The notes: a model not told the origin generated them from the letters alone. A stretch of 64,000 nucleotides of DNA from a virus (IMGVR_UViG_3300023184_000033:1-64000); one strand, 5' to 3'. Shown: positions 1-7,331, counted from the stretch's first letter. Made by a program: numbers and translations.

Positions 1-124
1 CAACAGGTATGTCCACATAGACCAATTATACACCACTATAAGATAGGAGGCACCAGCCACAATGGTAATATTGTAAACCAGTATCATAAAAACAACAAAA
101 TTATTACTCATACAAATCCTATAT

Positions 125-146
125 ATATTAGTATAAACACTAATAT
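125..146. promoter_or_regulatory. Perfect palindrome in left intergenic region
   Basis: Positions 1-170 carry no gene I can support. They hold one clear element: an 8-bp perfect inverted repeat (ATATTAGT, 6-base spacer, ACTAATAT) about 25 bases before the plus-strand gene at 171. It could be an operator or an RNA hairpin in the leader. I see no convincing -35/-10 pair. Confidence 0.4.
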
Positions 147-170
147 CGTTACTACTAATAAGGTTCAAAA

Positions 171-314
171 ATGTTAAAAAATATTCTCAGTTTCTTCCAA
201 GGTATGACTTATCAAAGCCGTCTAGAAGAATATGTTGCTTCTAAGCATCCACAAAACACAGGTGATGTTGAGAGATACACTTTAGAATACCAACGTGCTT
301 CATATTGGGCTTAA
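171..314 (+). CDS. DUF3563-like 47-aa protein
   Basis: This short protein starts MLKNILSFFQ and has a C-terminal pattern (EEYVASKH..GDVERYTLEYQ) resembling the DUF3563 family, small proteins of unknown role common in Burkholderiales and some phages. The ATG at 171 follows AAGG at a usable distance. The stop codon overlaps the stop of the convergent minus-strand gene (shared TTAA at 311-314), so the two genes end exactly against each other. The family assignment is from memory of the pattern and is moderate. Function is unknown. Confidence 0.6.
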   Translation: MLKNILSFFQGMTYQSRLEEYVASKHPQNTGDVERYTLEYQRASYWA

Positions 315-610
315 GTTTTCTTTTCCCATCTGATACCAAGAAGATTCAGTAACCACCTGCGGTAGAATGGTGGTTCTTCTTTTGTCCTAAAAACCGTTGT
401 CTCGGTATCAATCTGCAATTTCGAAGCAGATACACTAACCCAAGTATTTTCGTTACCATTCGATTGCAAGAAATATGGACTTGCACCAGTAGCACCAATA
501 TTGTTTATAGATGGCCAAGTAAGCTTTGGTCTATCACACTCAGAATAATCTAAGTCTAACTCAGGTTGTTCAGTAAGTGTCCAGAAAAATTTAAATTCAG
601 TCTGATACAT
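311..610 (-). CDS. Hypothetical protein, 99 aa
   Basis: I do not recognise this protein. An upstream in-frame TTG at 619 is possible, but ATG at 610 (MYQTEFKFFW) is the likelier start. It overlaps the end of the preceding gene by 14 bases, as is usual here. The sequence is soluble, tryptophan-rich and ends in a basic segment (RRWLLNLLGIRWEKK) that could be amphipathic. It is the last gene of the leftmost minus-strand operon. Confidence 0.55.
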   Translation of the reverse strand: MYQTEFKFFWTLTEQPELDLDYSECDRPKLTWPSINNIGATGASPYFLQSNGNENTWVSVSASKLQIDTETTVFRTKEEPPFYRRWLLNLLGIRWEKKT

Positions 611-869
611 GGTCGGCAACCGGACTACGTTTACTTAAATACGCATCTGCATATTTTCTCTTAGATTCTTCCACATCATAACCAACCGGTTTGAATAAAG
701 CTGGATACAGAGGGTGAAGAAGTTTCTCAGTAATTCGTTTTGAATATTCTTCGAGTACTTCCACTTCGTTTTTTCCTTTAGAGATTAATCGCATAGCTCT
801 TTCCATTTCAAACTTTATAACTTTTTCGGACCATTCTGAAAATGATTCGTCATTGTAGGTTAGTTGCAT
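597..869 (-). CDS. Small helical protein resembling the HemA C-terminal dimerisation segment
   Basis: A 90-aa protein. Residues about 22-60 (RAMRLISKGKNEVEVLEEYS, then ITEKLLHPLYPALF) read like the C-terminal dimerisation helices of glutamyl-tRNA reductase (RA..ll..G.dp.eVLe.ls..lt.KLLH.p..al). No NADPH-binding or catalytic domain is present, so it cannot be an enzyme on its own. It might bind the host HemA or simply share a helical pattern. It overlaps the MazG-like gene by 20 bases. The similarity is seen by eye and needs a profile search. Confidence 0.55.
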   Translation of the reverse strand: MQLTYNDESFSEWSEKVIKFEMERAMRLISKGKNEVEVLEEYSKRITEKLLHPLYPALFKPVGYDVEESKRKYADAYLSKRSPVADHVSD

Positions 870-1152
870 TGGCTTCTGGAAGCGCTTGGAAAACAGTTGA
901 CCATTGCTTTAGTTTCTCAACTTTAGCAACAGCTGCAAAGTCTACGGATTCAACTGAAATAATACCCAAGTCCATCATAATATCCACCATAGCAACCAAG
1001 TCACCAACCTCTTCTTCTAAGTGTTGACGATTGGTTTTAGGTTTACCTGGTTTGATATTATCCATACCAAATCGGTTACACTTACTAATCGCTTGAATAA
1101 CTTCAGCACACTCTTCAGCCAAAATGGCCATCACTTCTTCTTCTTGATTCAT
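850..1152 (-). CDS. MazG-like NTP pyrophosphohydrolase
   Basis: A 100-aa all-alpha NTP pyrophosphatase of the MazG type. It shows the paired acidic motifs that bind magnesium: LAEECAEVIQA near residue 12, then HLEEEVGDLVAMVDIM near residue 47. Such enzymes hydrolyse (d)NTPs or alarmones to monophosphates and clean the nucleotide pool during phage replication. The ATG at 1152 is preferred over an in-frame GTG at 1161. A second MazG-like enzyme lies at 10373-10720 and a DUF5664 relative at 59006-59404. Confidence 0.8.
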   Translation of the reverse strand: MNQEEEVMAILAEECAEVIQAISKCNRFGMDNIKPGKPKTNRQHLEEEVGDLVAMVDIMMDLGIISVESVDFAAVAKVEKLKQWSTVFQALPEANATNLQ

Positions 1153-1153
1153 A

Positions 1154-1348
1154 TTAATCACTCAACAATTGTTGTTTTTCTAAAATAAAGGATTCTGCAA
1201 AGTCTTCAGCTGCATCCAATGTCGGTAATGTTTCACGATAAAAGAATTTATTGTTCACATACAAATTAACCAGGTAACCTAGGTCAGTATCGTATACCAA
1301 TGCTTTCTTATCGGCGGTTGTTGAATTGTGTTCAGATAACAGTATCAT
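1154..1348 (-). CDS. Hypothetical 64-aa protein, paralogue of the next gene
   Basis: The start at 1348 is chosen because GGAGGAA lies 5-7 bases upstream; an ATG at 1366 lacks a ribosome site. The core (a beta-hairpin-like GYLVNLYVNNKFFYRE followed by LDAAEDFAESFI) parallels that of the neighbour at 1332-1541 (FFVEFFRDGETIG, then EEDAEDLAANYV). The pair is probably a tandem duplication. Function is unknown. Confidence 0.6.
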   Translation of the reverse strand: MILLSEHNSTTADKKALVYDTDLGYLVNLYVNNKFFYRETLPTLDAAEDFAESFILEKQQLLSD

Positions 1349-1541
1349 TATTTCCTCCATTAACATAATTTGCAGCTAGGTCTTCCGCATCTTCTTCGTT
1401 AAACCCACCTTCGATTCCAATAGTTTCACCATCTCTAAAAAATTCTACAAAAAAAGGAAGTACAACTCCAGTTGGTATATACAATACCTTGGCTACCAGG
1501 CGGCCACAATCGCCAACAAAATCTACAATTTCTTCTATCAT
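1332..1541 (-). CDS. Hypothetical 69-aa protein, paralogue of the previous gene
   Basis: The start ATG overlaps the stop of the CobT-like gene (ATGA at 1538-1541), which implies translational coupling. The protein has a strand-hairpin then helix pattern with an AEDLA motif shared with the gene at 1154-1348. No catalytic motif or cysteine cluster is evident. Function is unknown. Confidence 0.6.
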   Translation of the reverse strand: MIEEIVDFVGDCGRLVAKVLYIPTGVVLPFFVEFFRDGETIGIEGGFNEEDAEDLAANYVNGGNNDTVI

Positions 1542-3643
1542 GCTATCATTCCAATAAATCGGTTAAGTACTACTCGGTTCATTACACGATTTTTAGTATA
1601 CTTACTAAACGCTGAAACCAAGCCACGTCTGGTGACGTTTTCTTTTACATCAAATTCTACGTCATCTTCAGTATCTAGGCTCTCGGATCTTAGAAAATAA
1701 TATTCATCAAAACCGGCAGTTGTTACTACCAAAGTTTTTTCTTTTCTAAATTTCAACTTGATAGAATCAAAGTCAGCTGTCTTCGGAAAGAATTCACGTG
1801 TTCTACTCATCTCACGGCCGGCCAACACATAAAAACCAACAACATTACAACCTGTACGTTCTTTCAATAACTTAACCAATATAGAAGTATTCTTCATTCC
1901 AAAAGAAGAATAATCCACAATCTCTTGTGATTTCGTTACAGGATCACGAATAATCATTTGTTTCTGTGAACGTGGAATATAAACACCAGGTTCATATGAA
2001 TCACTATCAGTAGATGTAATATAACCATCTGGTCGTTTGACAAACACGTTTCTCCAAGAATGACCTTCACCGTCAGTTAGAAACACAGTATTTACAACTT
2101 GAAGTTTATAATTCTTTTGAAAAGCAGGAACAATTTCCATGGCCGCCAAAACAGCTTCATTCAATGGAGTGCCACCAAGACCAAACAAATCAGAACGATA
2201 GTAACGGCTATTTGAAATTTTCAGAAGCAAGTTACAACCATAAGAATATTCTGATGCAGTCATCTTACTCGACAAGAAATTAATTAAACGGAATCTACCG
2301 ATATCGATATCACCTTCAATTGGTTCTTGATTGTAATTATCAGGTGTTTCAGATGAGAAAGCATACACTTCATAAGGAATGCTTACTTTCTTACAAAACA
2401 TTGTCAGAGAAATAAGTTGTTTAACTGTATTCTCTAAGTGGTTTGTCATCGAACCAGACCAATCAATGAACATAATCAAACCATGTGACTTACCACCTGG
2501 AATAACTGTCATTTTACGGAAGATATCTTCAGAGAATTTGTAAGAATAAATCTTGGACATGTCCAGTTCACCAGTCTTGGCAATTGAAGCACGTTTAGAT
2601 TGTTCTGCGTTTTTACGCATTTCAAATTCTTTAGCAAGATATGAAACTACCTTGTTTGTTTCTTTACGAATCTTTGCAAAAGACGTTGAGTGTGTTATAA
2701 GTTTAGCCAGTTCTGGTTCATAACTACGGAAATCTGCATACACATTCTTGTATTTCCAGATAACTTTTTCCATATTCAACTTTGGCAGGTTGCCGTAGTA
2801 ATATGCACTACCTTTTTCCGCATAAAGTTTGGTTTGATTCTTCTTAAATTCTTCATCTGTTAATGACCGGATTTCACCATCATCTTGAGATGATTCAGAA
2901 CCACCAGTACCAGATTGAAAATCACGATTTTCTTTCTTTTCGCCTTGTGGACCTTCATCTGCATTTTCATCAGATGAACTTGCATCTAAATCATATTCAT
3001 CTTCGAAATCATCATTATCATCAAATTGAAATCCGTCTTCTTCTTCGGTTTCTTCTAAACCTTCTTCAAGCATCTTGGCTTTTTTCTTCTCACGCTCTTC
3101 TTTAGCGTAGATACCAATCATACGAGCAACTTCTAAAACGTCTTCATATGATTGAGTTTTTTCAATTGCATCAACCAATACACGTTCTTGAGTATTAAAA
3201 ACAATTCCTTGAGTTGGACCACCTTTGAAAAATAGATTCAATCGGTCAAGAATATTCATATCATTAAGGTCTGCACCTTTAGTGCCAAAGAAATCTTTCT
3301 CAATCAGTTCTTTATAACCACGAACAAACGAACTACGAATACCAGGATATTTGTTTTTGATTTTACGTTCAATGCGAGCATCTTCAACCATATTAGCAAC
3401 GGCTTGCAAACCTTCATCAAAAGCAAGTTTTAAACCATCTTTAGGTGTGTAAAGTGCATGGCCAACTTCGTGAGCAATAAAAAGATCATACAGATAACTA
3501 GAAATGTCATCATCAAGTTTAGGAATAATCAAAACACGCTTTTCCACATCAAAAGATGCAGTCTGCACAGCACGTTGTTCTACGTGTAGATTTTCTGTAG
3601 CCATCAATTTAGCTAGAAGTGATTTTGATTCAGAAATTTGCAT
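1538..3643 (-). CDS. CobT-like metallopeptidase/VWA protein
   Basis: A 701-aa protein. The ATG at 3643 has GGAG five bases upstream and is preferred to an in-frame ATG at 3685. An HEVGH zinc-peptidase-type motif lies near residue 70. A strongly acidic low-complexity linker occupies about residues 200-270. A von Willebrand A domain follows, with the MIDAS start DWSGS near residue 395. This order matches the CobT-like proteins of T4-like marine phages, which are usually paired with a CobS-like AAA ATPase. I see no CobS partner in this window. Its role in phage is not established; chelatase-like or chaperone-like activity is inference. A near-consensus sigma70 promoter lies just upstream. Confidence 0.85.
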   Translation of the reverse strand: MQISESKSLLAKLMATENLHVEQRAVQTASFDVEKRVLIIPKLDDDISSYLYDLFIAHEVGHALYTPKDGLKLAFDEGLQAVANMVEDARIERKIKNKYPGIRSSFVRGYKELIEKDFFGTKGADLNDMNILDRLNLFFKGGPTQGIVFNTQERVLVDAIEKTQSYEDVLEVARMIGIYAKEEREKKKAKMLEEGLEETEEEDGFQFDDNDDFEDEYDLDASSSDENADEGPQGEKKENRDFQSGTGGSESSQDDGEIRSLTDEEFKKNQTKLYAEKGSAYYYGNLPKLNMEKVIWKYKNVYADFRSYEPELAKLITHSTSFAKIRKETNKVVSYLAKEFEMRKNAEQSKRASIAKTGELDMSKIYSYKFSEDIFRKMTVIPGGKSHGLIMFIDWSGSMTNHLENTVKQLISLTMFCKKVSIPYEVYAFSSETPDNYNQEPIEGDIDIGRFRLINFLSSKMTASEYSYGCNLLLKISNSRYYRSDLFGLGGTPLNEAVLAAMEIVPAFQKNYKLQVVNTVFLTDGEGHSWRNVFVKRPDGYITSTDSDSYEPGVYIPRSQKQMIIRDPVTKSQEIVDYSSFGMKNTSILVKLLKERTGCNVVGFYVLAGREMSRTREFFPKTADFDSIKLKFRKEKTLVVTTAGFDEYYFLRSESLDTEDDVEFDVKENVTRRGLVSAFSKYTKNRVMNRVVLNRFIGMIA

Positions 3644-3667
3644 GGTTTCTCCGTAAGTAATATAGTA

Positions 3668-3695
3668 ATTATACAGGCTCCACACAAATAGTCAA
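3668..3695 (-). promoter_or_regulatory. Sigma70-like promoter for the CobT-like gene
   Basis: On the minus strand, TTGACT (3695-3690) and TATAAT (3673-3668) are separated by 16 bases and sit 25 bases before the ATG at 3643. The -35 box is preceded by CGC, as in the promoters at 44834 and 60585. Confidence 0.75.
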
Positions 3696-3718
3696 GCGAA
3701 TTTGTGTCAAAAACCTCT

Positions 3719-3738
3719 ATGTTGTAAAAAAACAACAT
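3719..3738. repeat. GTTGT-N6-ACAAC palindrome, copy 1
   Basis: A 7-bp perfect inverted repeat (ATGTTGT, A6, ACAACAT) begins one base after the stop of the AbrB-like gene. It belongs to a set of similar palindromes at 4310, 4751, 49643, 49659 and 50904. Confidence 0.6.
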
Positions 3739-3739
3739 T

Positions 3740-3925
3740 TTACTCAGTTTTGGTATCTTTTACCTCAGTAATGTACAGATTTCCGTCTTTTTCTTCTACA
3801 TTTAAGAGTGTTCCCTCTTCCCAACCCATTTCCTTAAGGATTTCGGGTGGAATTGTGAGAACGCTATCACCGGATCCGTCTCCAGCGTCTTCAATTGTTG
3901 TCGAATATGTCTTGCTGTTCATCAT
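3740..3925 (-). CDS. AbrB/MazE-like DNA-binding protein
   Basis: A 61-aa protein with the swapped-hairpin AbrB/MazE signature (VLTIPPEILKEMGWEEGTLL, then V..KDGNLYI). Such proteins bind DNA as dimers and act as transition-state regulators or antitoxins. Two tandem ATG codons (3925 and 3922) are the likely start; an upstream TTG lacks support. No MazF-like toxin is adjacent, so a regulatory role is likelier than a toxin-antitoxin pair. The palindrome at 3719-3738, just after its stop, is a candidate operator (inference). Confidence 0.8.
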   Translation of the reverse strand: MMNSKTYSTTIEDAGDGSGDSVLTIPPEILKEMGWEEGTLLNVEEKDGNLYITEVKDTKTE

Positions 3926-4037
3926 TTTTCTTTGTCCAAGCGTGGAAAACAATATCTAGGCCCTGCCACCAAAGCAATTCATCGGAATCGATTGGTTTTT
4001 TAAGATAATCCATATTAGGTTTGGTATGTTCTGTCAT
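3891..4037 (-). CDS. Hypothetical 48-aa protein
   Basis: A small gene with product start MTEHTKPNMDYLKKPIDSDE and a tryptophan-rich middle (LLWWQGLDIVFHAW). Its ATG overlaps the TGA of the preceding 59-aa gene (ATGA at 4034-4037), strong evidence for translational coupling. Its 3' end overlaps the AbrB-like gene by 35 bases. Function is unknown. Confidence 0.55.
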   Translation of the reverse strand: MTEHTKPNMDYLKKPIDSDELLWWQGLDIVFHAWTKKNDEQQDIFDNN

Positions 4038-4213
4038 TCTTTAGTGTCCCTTAGTGTTAAATGAAAATCAATTGCTCTGTTTAATTCCACGGCGAGCTCC
4101 GTGTTCTCTTTTACAAGAAAGAAAGCGACTTGGTCTAGGGGAACTTTTTGTAGATAGTATATAATCTCATCAATTCCTTGTAGAATCTCATCTTCTTCAT
4201 TCGGTGAATACAT
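4034..4213 (-). CDS. Hypothetical 59-aa protein
   Basis: The product begins MYSPNEEDEILQGIDEIIYY and looks like a small helical acidic protein. The ATG at 4213 is preceded by AAGGAGT eight bases upstream, one of the best ribosome sites nearby. It ends in an ATGA overlap with the next gene. Function is unknown. Confidence 0.6.
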   Translation of the reverse strand: MYSPNEEDEILQGIDEIIYYLQKVPLDQVAFFLVKENTELAVELNRAIDFHLTLRDTKE

Positions 4214-4346
4214 TTTTTAACTCCTTATTGGGATGTTTGACCTTTCGAGCATAGTCTACTACACTTTTATGTCTTTGTAAAGGTTTAATTGGTGTGCGAC
4301 ACACAGGACGTTGTATTTTTACAACAAAAGATATTTTTTTACTCAT
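4197..4346 (-). CDS. Hypothetical basic 49-aa protein
   Basis: The product (MSKKISFVVKIQRPVCRTPI, then a lysine/arginine-rich tail) starts one base after the stop of the 115-aa gene and has AGAAG as a ribosome site inside that gene's end. It overlaps the 59-aa gene by 17 bases. Small basic proteins of this style are common in T4-like early regions. Function is unknown. Confidence 0.5.
   Translation of the reverse strand: MSKKISFVVKIQRPVCRTPIKPLQRHKSVVDYARKVKHPNKELKNVFTE
4310..4325. repeat. GTTGT-N6-ACAAC palindrome, copy 2
   Basis: GTTGT, ATTTTT, ACAAC on the plus strand. Unlike most copies, it lies inside a predicted small gene, near that gene's 5' end. Confidence 0.5.
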
Positions 4347-4347
4347 T

Positions 4348-4695
4348 TTATCTTCTCATGTTAGATATTTCTACAGCTTCCGTGTTATTAAACACAGGAA
4401 CAGCATTTGATTTGTGAAGTGTTGCAATACCGATGACTTTATCACCAGTATAAACTTTTGGAGGTGCTTTGGGAGCTGAACCCGTATCTGCTGAATTGAG
4501 ACTTGGGTAATATGGTGTTTCTCGGACAAAAGCTTTTGGTGTGTTAAATGTTTTAACACTCTTACTAGAGAAACTTGAACGGGAAAAGCTCGGCATTGGC
4601 TTGTTTACTTTATCAAGCCATTGCTGGTATTCCTCACGCACCTGCTTTGGTGCTAACTTTCTTTTAGACTTCTTAATTGTACCATGAATAATCAT
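4348..4695 (-). CDS. Conserved phage protein of unknown function, 115 aa
   Basis: The C-terminal half (KVYTGDKVIGIATLHKSNAV, then AVEISNMRR) is a pattern I recognise from many myovirus hypothetical proteins of unknown role. The N-terminus (residues 1-35) is basic and resembles a coiled segment. GGAGG lies at a good distance upstream of the ATG, and a consensus sigma70 promoter (TTGACT-17-TATAAT) sits at 4717-4745, so this is an early-type gene. Confidence 0.75.
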   Translation of the reverse strand: MIIHGTIKKSKRKLAPKQVREEYQQWLDKVNKPMPSFSRSSFSSKSVKTFNTPKAFVRETPYYPSLNSADTGSAPKAPPKVYTGDKVIGIATLHKSNAVPVFNNTEAVEISNMRR

Positions 4696-4716
4696 AAAAC
4701 CTCCAACAGAATTATG

Positions 4717-4745
4717 ATTATAACACAGCTACATTTTAAAGTCAA
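4717..4745 (-). promoter_or_regulatory. Sigma70-like promoter, TTGACT-17-TATAAT
   Basis: TTGACT (4745-4740) and TATAAT (4722-4717), with exact 17-base spacing, precede the 115-aa gene and the small genes downstream of it. Confidence 0.8.
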
Positions 4746-4750
4746 TATGC

Positions 4751-4770
4751 GTGTTGTTTTTACACAACAC
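4751..4770. repeat. GTTGT-N6-ACAAC palindrome, copy 3
   Basis: GTGTTGT, TTTTAC, ACAACAC. It abuts the stop of the 62-aa gene and lies directly upstream of the -35 box of the promoter at 4717-4745, a position suited to an operator. Confidence 0.6.
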
Positions 4771-4958
4771 TAGTTACGGGGATAATTATCTTCATAATCC
4801 TCATAATCCTCATAATCTTCTTCCATGAGTTCTTCTTCATATACTTGACGCAATATTTTTTTTCTTGATACTGAATCAAATCTCTGTTTTCTAGATTCGT
4901 AACCGGAGTCCTCAGAAAAATCTCCGTTTCTACGAAATCTACTATCCAACTTAGTCAA
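4770..4958 (-). CDS. Hypothetical 62-aa protein with EDY repeats, TTG start
   Basis: The only reasonable start is TTG at 4958, preceded by AGGAG nine bases away. The N-terminal half is basic and serine/arginine-rich. The C-terminus is acidic, with three tandem EDY triplets encoded by a 9-bp DNA repeat. Function is unknown. Confidence 0.6.
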   Translation of the reverse strand: MTKLDSRFRRNGDFSEDSGYESRKQRFDSVSRKKILRQVYEEELMEEDYEDYEDYEDNYPRN

Positions 4959-5042
4959 TTTAATTTCTCCTACTTTTTGACTTTAAAAAACAAACACCTC
5001 CCCAAACGGGGACAAAAAAAGAATTATGGAATACATTTTAGA

Positions 5043-5468
5043 TTATGGTAATAGTTGTGGAAAGGCTTCTTTAACGAATTTGTAGTCTAGTCCCTTGACA
5101 CCTTGGTCTTTTTTGAAGATACCAACAACCACTTCTGCTTCACGTGGTTCTAGGGATTCTAGTAATTGAATAATTAGTTCGTTTCGCTTTCTATCATCTA
5201 GTTTTTCTGCGGTAGCATCACCTTTTCGGAACAAATATAACTTTCTCATTTCGGTGGAAAGTTGACAAGGTGAGTTGCCGGGAATAGTTGATTTGGATCC
5301 CATATAGTTATCAGGAACATCGGTAATTTTCCATTGCCAATCTGGATGGAATGTGAGTTGCAATACATCAACAAGTACTTTTGTTAAGTTCTTTTCAATG
5401 ACTGCCATTCTCTCTTTTTTGTTCTTACATTCTTCAAACTCATCAAATATTTCATAAACATTTTTCAT
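5043..5468 (-). CDS. DUF6433-like phage protein
   Basis: A 141-aa protein of a family conserved in T4-like phages (pattern: LTFHPDWQW near residue 38, EMRKLYLF near 73, IIQLLESLEPREAEVV near 99). Function is unknown. It starts by TAATG overlap with the RNase H gene, as often seen for this family, so a replication link is plausible from context only. Confidence 0.75.
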   Translation of the reverse strand: MKNVYEIFDEFEECKNKKERMAVIEKNLTKVLVDVLQLTFHPDWQWKITDVPDNYMGSKSTIPGNSPCQLSTEMRKLYLFRKGDATAEKLDDRKRNELIIQLLESLEPREAEVVVGIFKKDQGVKGLDYKFVKEAFPQLLP

Positions 5469-6319
5469 TAGAATTCCTCAATTACGTCCATTAAATTTTT
5501 AAGTTTCTTTTCGATAAAATAGTTCAATAAACCAGAACGTGATGCAACAGGCACCGTATCGTATGTATTTATAATTTTATCTTTTAATTCACCGGGAATG
5601 TTTGTCAGGTCAATAAGAATTTGATTACGTGAGAAACCAACACGAGCCTCTTCGGATTCCCATTTGTCAACATCTTCATTCAGATATTTTTCAATTATAC
5701 CCTTAGTGATTGCCTTCTGGCGCAAATCACGAACAAAACAATCACTCGGTGAAAAGATGTTAGGAATGCCATCACCTTTGTCACCACGAATAATCTTCTC
5801 TTTTAATTCAAGAGCAGGATTTTCTGATTTAACATACTTCTTCATTGAAGGATTATATTGTTTTACATTAGAACCATAACGTTGCAATTGTAAGAAGTCT
5901 CCATCACTAGAAAGAATTAGAATCTTTTGGTGTGGTGCATACAATGGTACTAAAGTACCAATGATATCATCCGCTTCTGCTCCCTCAACATCCACCACTT
6001 TATATGGAAAGTGTTCACGGAGTTCTTGCTTGAATTTTGCAAGCATATCAAAAATCAGGTGCCAATCCAAATCGGATTTCTCACGTGCTTTTTTGCGGCC
6101 TGCTTTATAGAATGGAAAGTATTCTTTTCGCCAGTATTTACGGTTATCGCAACAGAGTACGACTTCACCATATTCATTTTTAAATTGTTTGATGTTGTAC
6201 CGCAAGGTATTCAGAATCATATGCCGTACAAGGTCTTCTTCAATCTTGATACCTTTTTGTGCATTAATCTGAGCCATCAAACCACCAAGTAGTACTTGGT
6301 TCAAGTCAATTAAAATCAT
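5468..6319 (-). CDS. rnh: T4-type RNase H (5'-3' exonuclease, flap endonuclease)
   Basis: A 283-aa FEN-1/RNase H family nuclease that removes RNA primers from Okazaki fragments. Visible metal-binding carboxylates include the N-terminal MILIDLNQ, LCCDNRKYWR near residue 55, VEGAEADDI near 113, SSDGDFLQL near 136, and RGDKGDGIPNI, the helix-hairpin-helix-type segment near 178. Length matches T4 RNase H (305 aa). It is co-transcribed with the DUF6433 gene. Confidence 0.92.
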   Translation of the reverse strand: MILIDLNQVLLGGLMAQINAQKGIKIEEDLVRHMILNTLRYNIKQFKNEYGEVVLCCDNRKYWRKEYFPFYKAGRKKAREKSDLDWHLIFDMLAKFKQELREHFPYKVVDVEGAEADDIIGTLVPLYAPHQKILILSSDGDFLQLQRYGSNVKQYNPSMKKYVKSENPALELKEKIIRGDKGDGIPNIFSPSDCFVRDLRQKAITKGIIEKYLNEDVDKWESEEARVGFSRNQILIDLTNIPGELKDKIINTYDTVPVASRSGLLNYFIEKKLKNLMDVIEEF

Positions 6320-6352
6320 TATAAACCTTTTTAGTTTCGTGTAAGGCCTATT

Positions 6353-6706
6353 CTAACATGCACCTTTGAGATTGTCAAGCCAGTGTTTGACTATTTCTTC
6401 GGATGTTGTTGTTTTCCGTGCAATTATACCATACCAACCACTTGGTATTAAATTGGAAATATATTCCAGAGGATCACCTAAAATTGCCGCAAAGTGGTCA
6501 AGTTTGTCGAATTTTTCTTCATCTTCTTCGTGGTCCTGAAACAGTATAATATCATATAGTTCACCGACTTGGTTTCCACCAACTTTTTCACCAGGATTTG
6601 TATAACTGTTTAGTTCAACTTTTATTTGTGATTCTTCTTCTTCATTTTCAAAAAATGTTAATACATCAAAGCTTTTATTTTTGAGATGTTTTAGATTTTC
6701 TAACAT
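6353..6706 (-). CDS. Hypothetical 117-aa acidic protein
   Basis: I do not recognise this protein. It is acidic in the first 80 residues (ENEEEESQIK, DHEEDEEKFDK) with a more hydrophobic C-terminal third (IPSGWYGIIARK). It lies between RNase H and a GIY-YIG protein. Confidence 0.6.
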   Translation of the reverse strand: MLENLKHLKNKSFDVLTFFENEEEESQIKVELNSYTNPGEKVGGNQVGELYDIILFQDHEEDEEKFDKLDHFAAILGDPLEYISNLIPSGWYGIIARKTTTSEEIVKHWLDNLKGAC

Positions 6707-6720
6707 TAATTATTACTTTC

Positions 6721-7146
6721 TTATAACTGTCTTTTGCATAATTTTTGTATATGTGATTTTCTGACTCTCACCATAATCCATGTATTGTAATAATCATCAC
6801 TTATCAATGCATCACTGATAAACTGTTCTTTTGCTTCGAGATAACTACATTCACCTTTACTTTCACATAAATGTGTTATTTGACGTTTGAAATTTTCAAC
6901 ACCATGAGTTTCAACATCTTTCTTTAGTTCTTCATTTGAACCATAGTAAGTCTGCCAATCAGATGGTGCTTTATATTTCTTCTTTTTACCTTTGACCTGT
7001 TTGGTCTTAGAAAAGTAAAAGAGTTTTTTACCAATGTATTTTCGATTAGTTACTAGGTTTGTTATTAGATAAACAAACCCATAATTTTCACCAACCAGGT
7101 CTTCAGTAAAATCGTTGTTGTTGTATTGCCAGTTTATGTGTCCCAT
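6721..7146 (-). CDS. GIY-YIG nuclease domain protein
   Basis: A 141-aa protein with a GIY-YIG-type core at residues 23-43 (GFVYLITNL, then RKYIGKK) and a conserved SDWQTYYGSN segment near residue 81. Phage proteins of this kind are homing endonucleases or nicking-type nucleases. No separate DNA-binding domain is evident, so it may be a domesticated single-domain nuclease. It overlaps the zinc-ribbon gene by 13 bases. Confidence 0.8.
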   Translation of the reverse strand: MGHINWQYNNNDFTEDLVGENYGFVYLITNLVTNRKYIGKKLFYFSKTKQVKGKKKKYKAPSDWQTYYGSNEELKKDVETHGVENFKRQITHLCESKGECSYLEAKEQFISDALISDDYYNTWIMVRVRKSHIQKLCKRQL

Positions 7147-7322
7147 TCCTCATCCATATCATCACTATCATCTATATAGTCTTCTGATACGGAGAGTTCT
7201 TCAATGGGTTCACCACAGAAGGGACAATGTTCTGGTAAGTCTGTTGATACGATTTCTTCAACATAAGAAACTTCATATGTTGATTCACAAGATGCACATT
7301 CGGCTGAAACTGATTTTTCCAT
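7134..7322 (-). CDS. Small zinc-ribbon protein
   Basis: A 62-aa protein with two knuckles, CASC near residue 9 and CPFCG near residue 33, typical of a zinc ribbon, followed by a very acidic tail. It lies directly downstream of nrdB. The partner or nucleic-acid target is unknown. Confidence 0.7.
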   Translation of the reverse strand: MEKSVSAECASCESTYEVSYVEEIVSTDLPEHCPFCGEPIEELSVSEDYIDDSDDMDEEWDT

Positions 7323-7331
7323 TTTTATTCC

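Noticed and set aside
1-177. Plus-strand frame open from the left edge to 175-177
   Set aside because: About 58 codons without a stop, but the composition is rich in Asn/Ile/His as expected for AT-rich noncoding DNA and it runs through a palindrome. I do not call it a gene end.
2863-3105. 80-codon plus-strand frame rich in His and Leu
   Set aside because: Antisense to the acidic linker of the CobT-like gene; its composition is the mirror of Asp/Glu codons.
3740-3925. AbrB-like protein as half of a toxin-antitoxin pair
   Set aside because: No MazF-like or other toxin-like gene is adjacent; neighbours are unrelated small proteins and the CobT-like gene.
4985-5010. Hairpin CCCC-GTTT-GGGG between the DUF6433 and 62-aa genes
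   Set aside because: The stem is short and no U-run follows directly on the minus strand; too weak to call a terminator.
5565-5573. TATAAATA-like octamer on the minus strand inside RNase H
   Set aside because: It lies in coding sequence about 100 bases before the next start and there is no other sign of a promoter.
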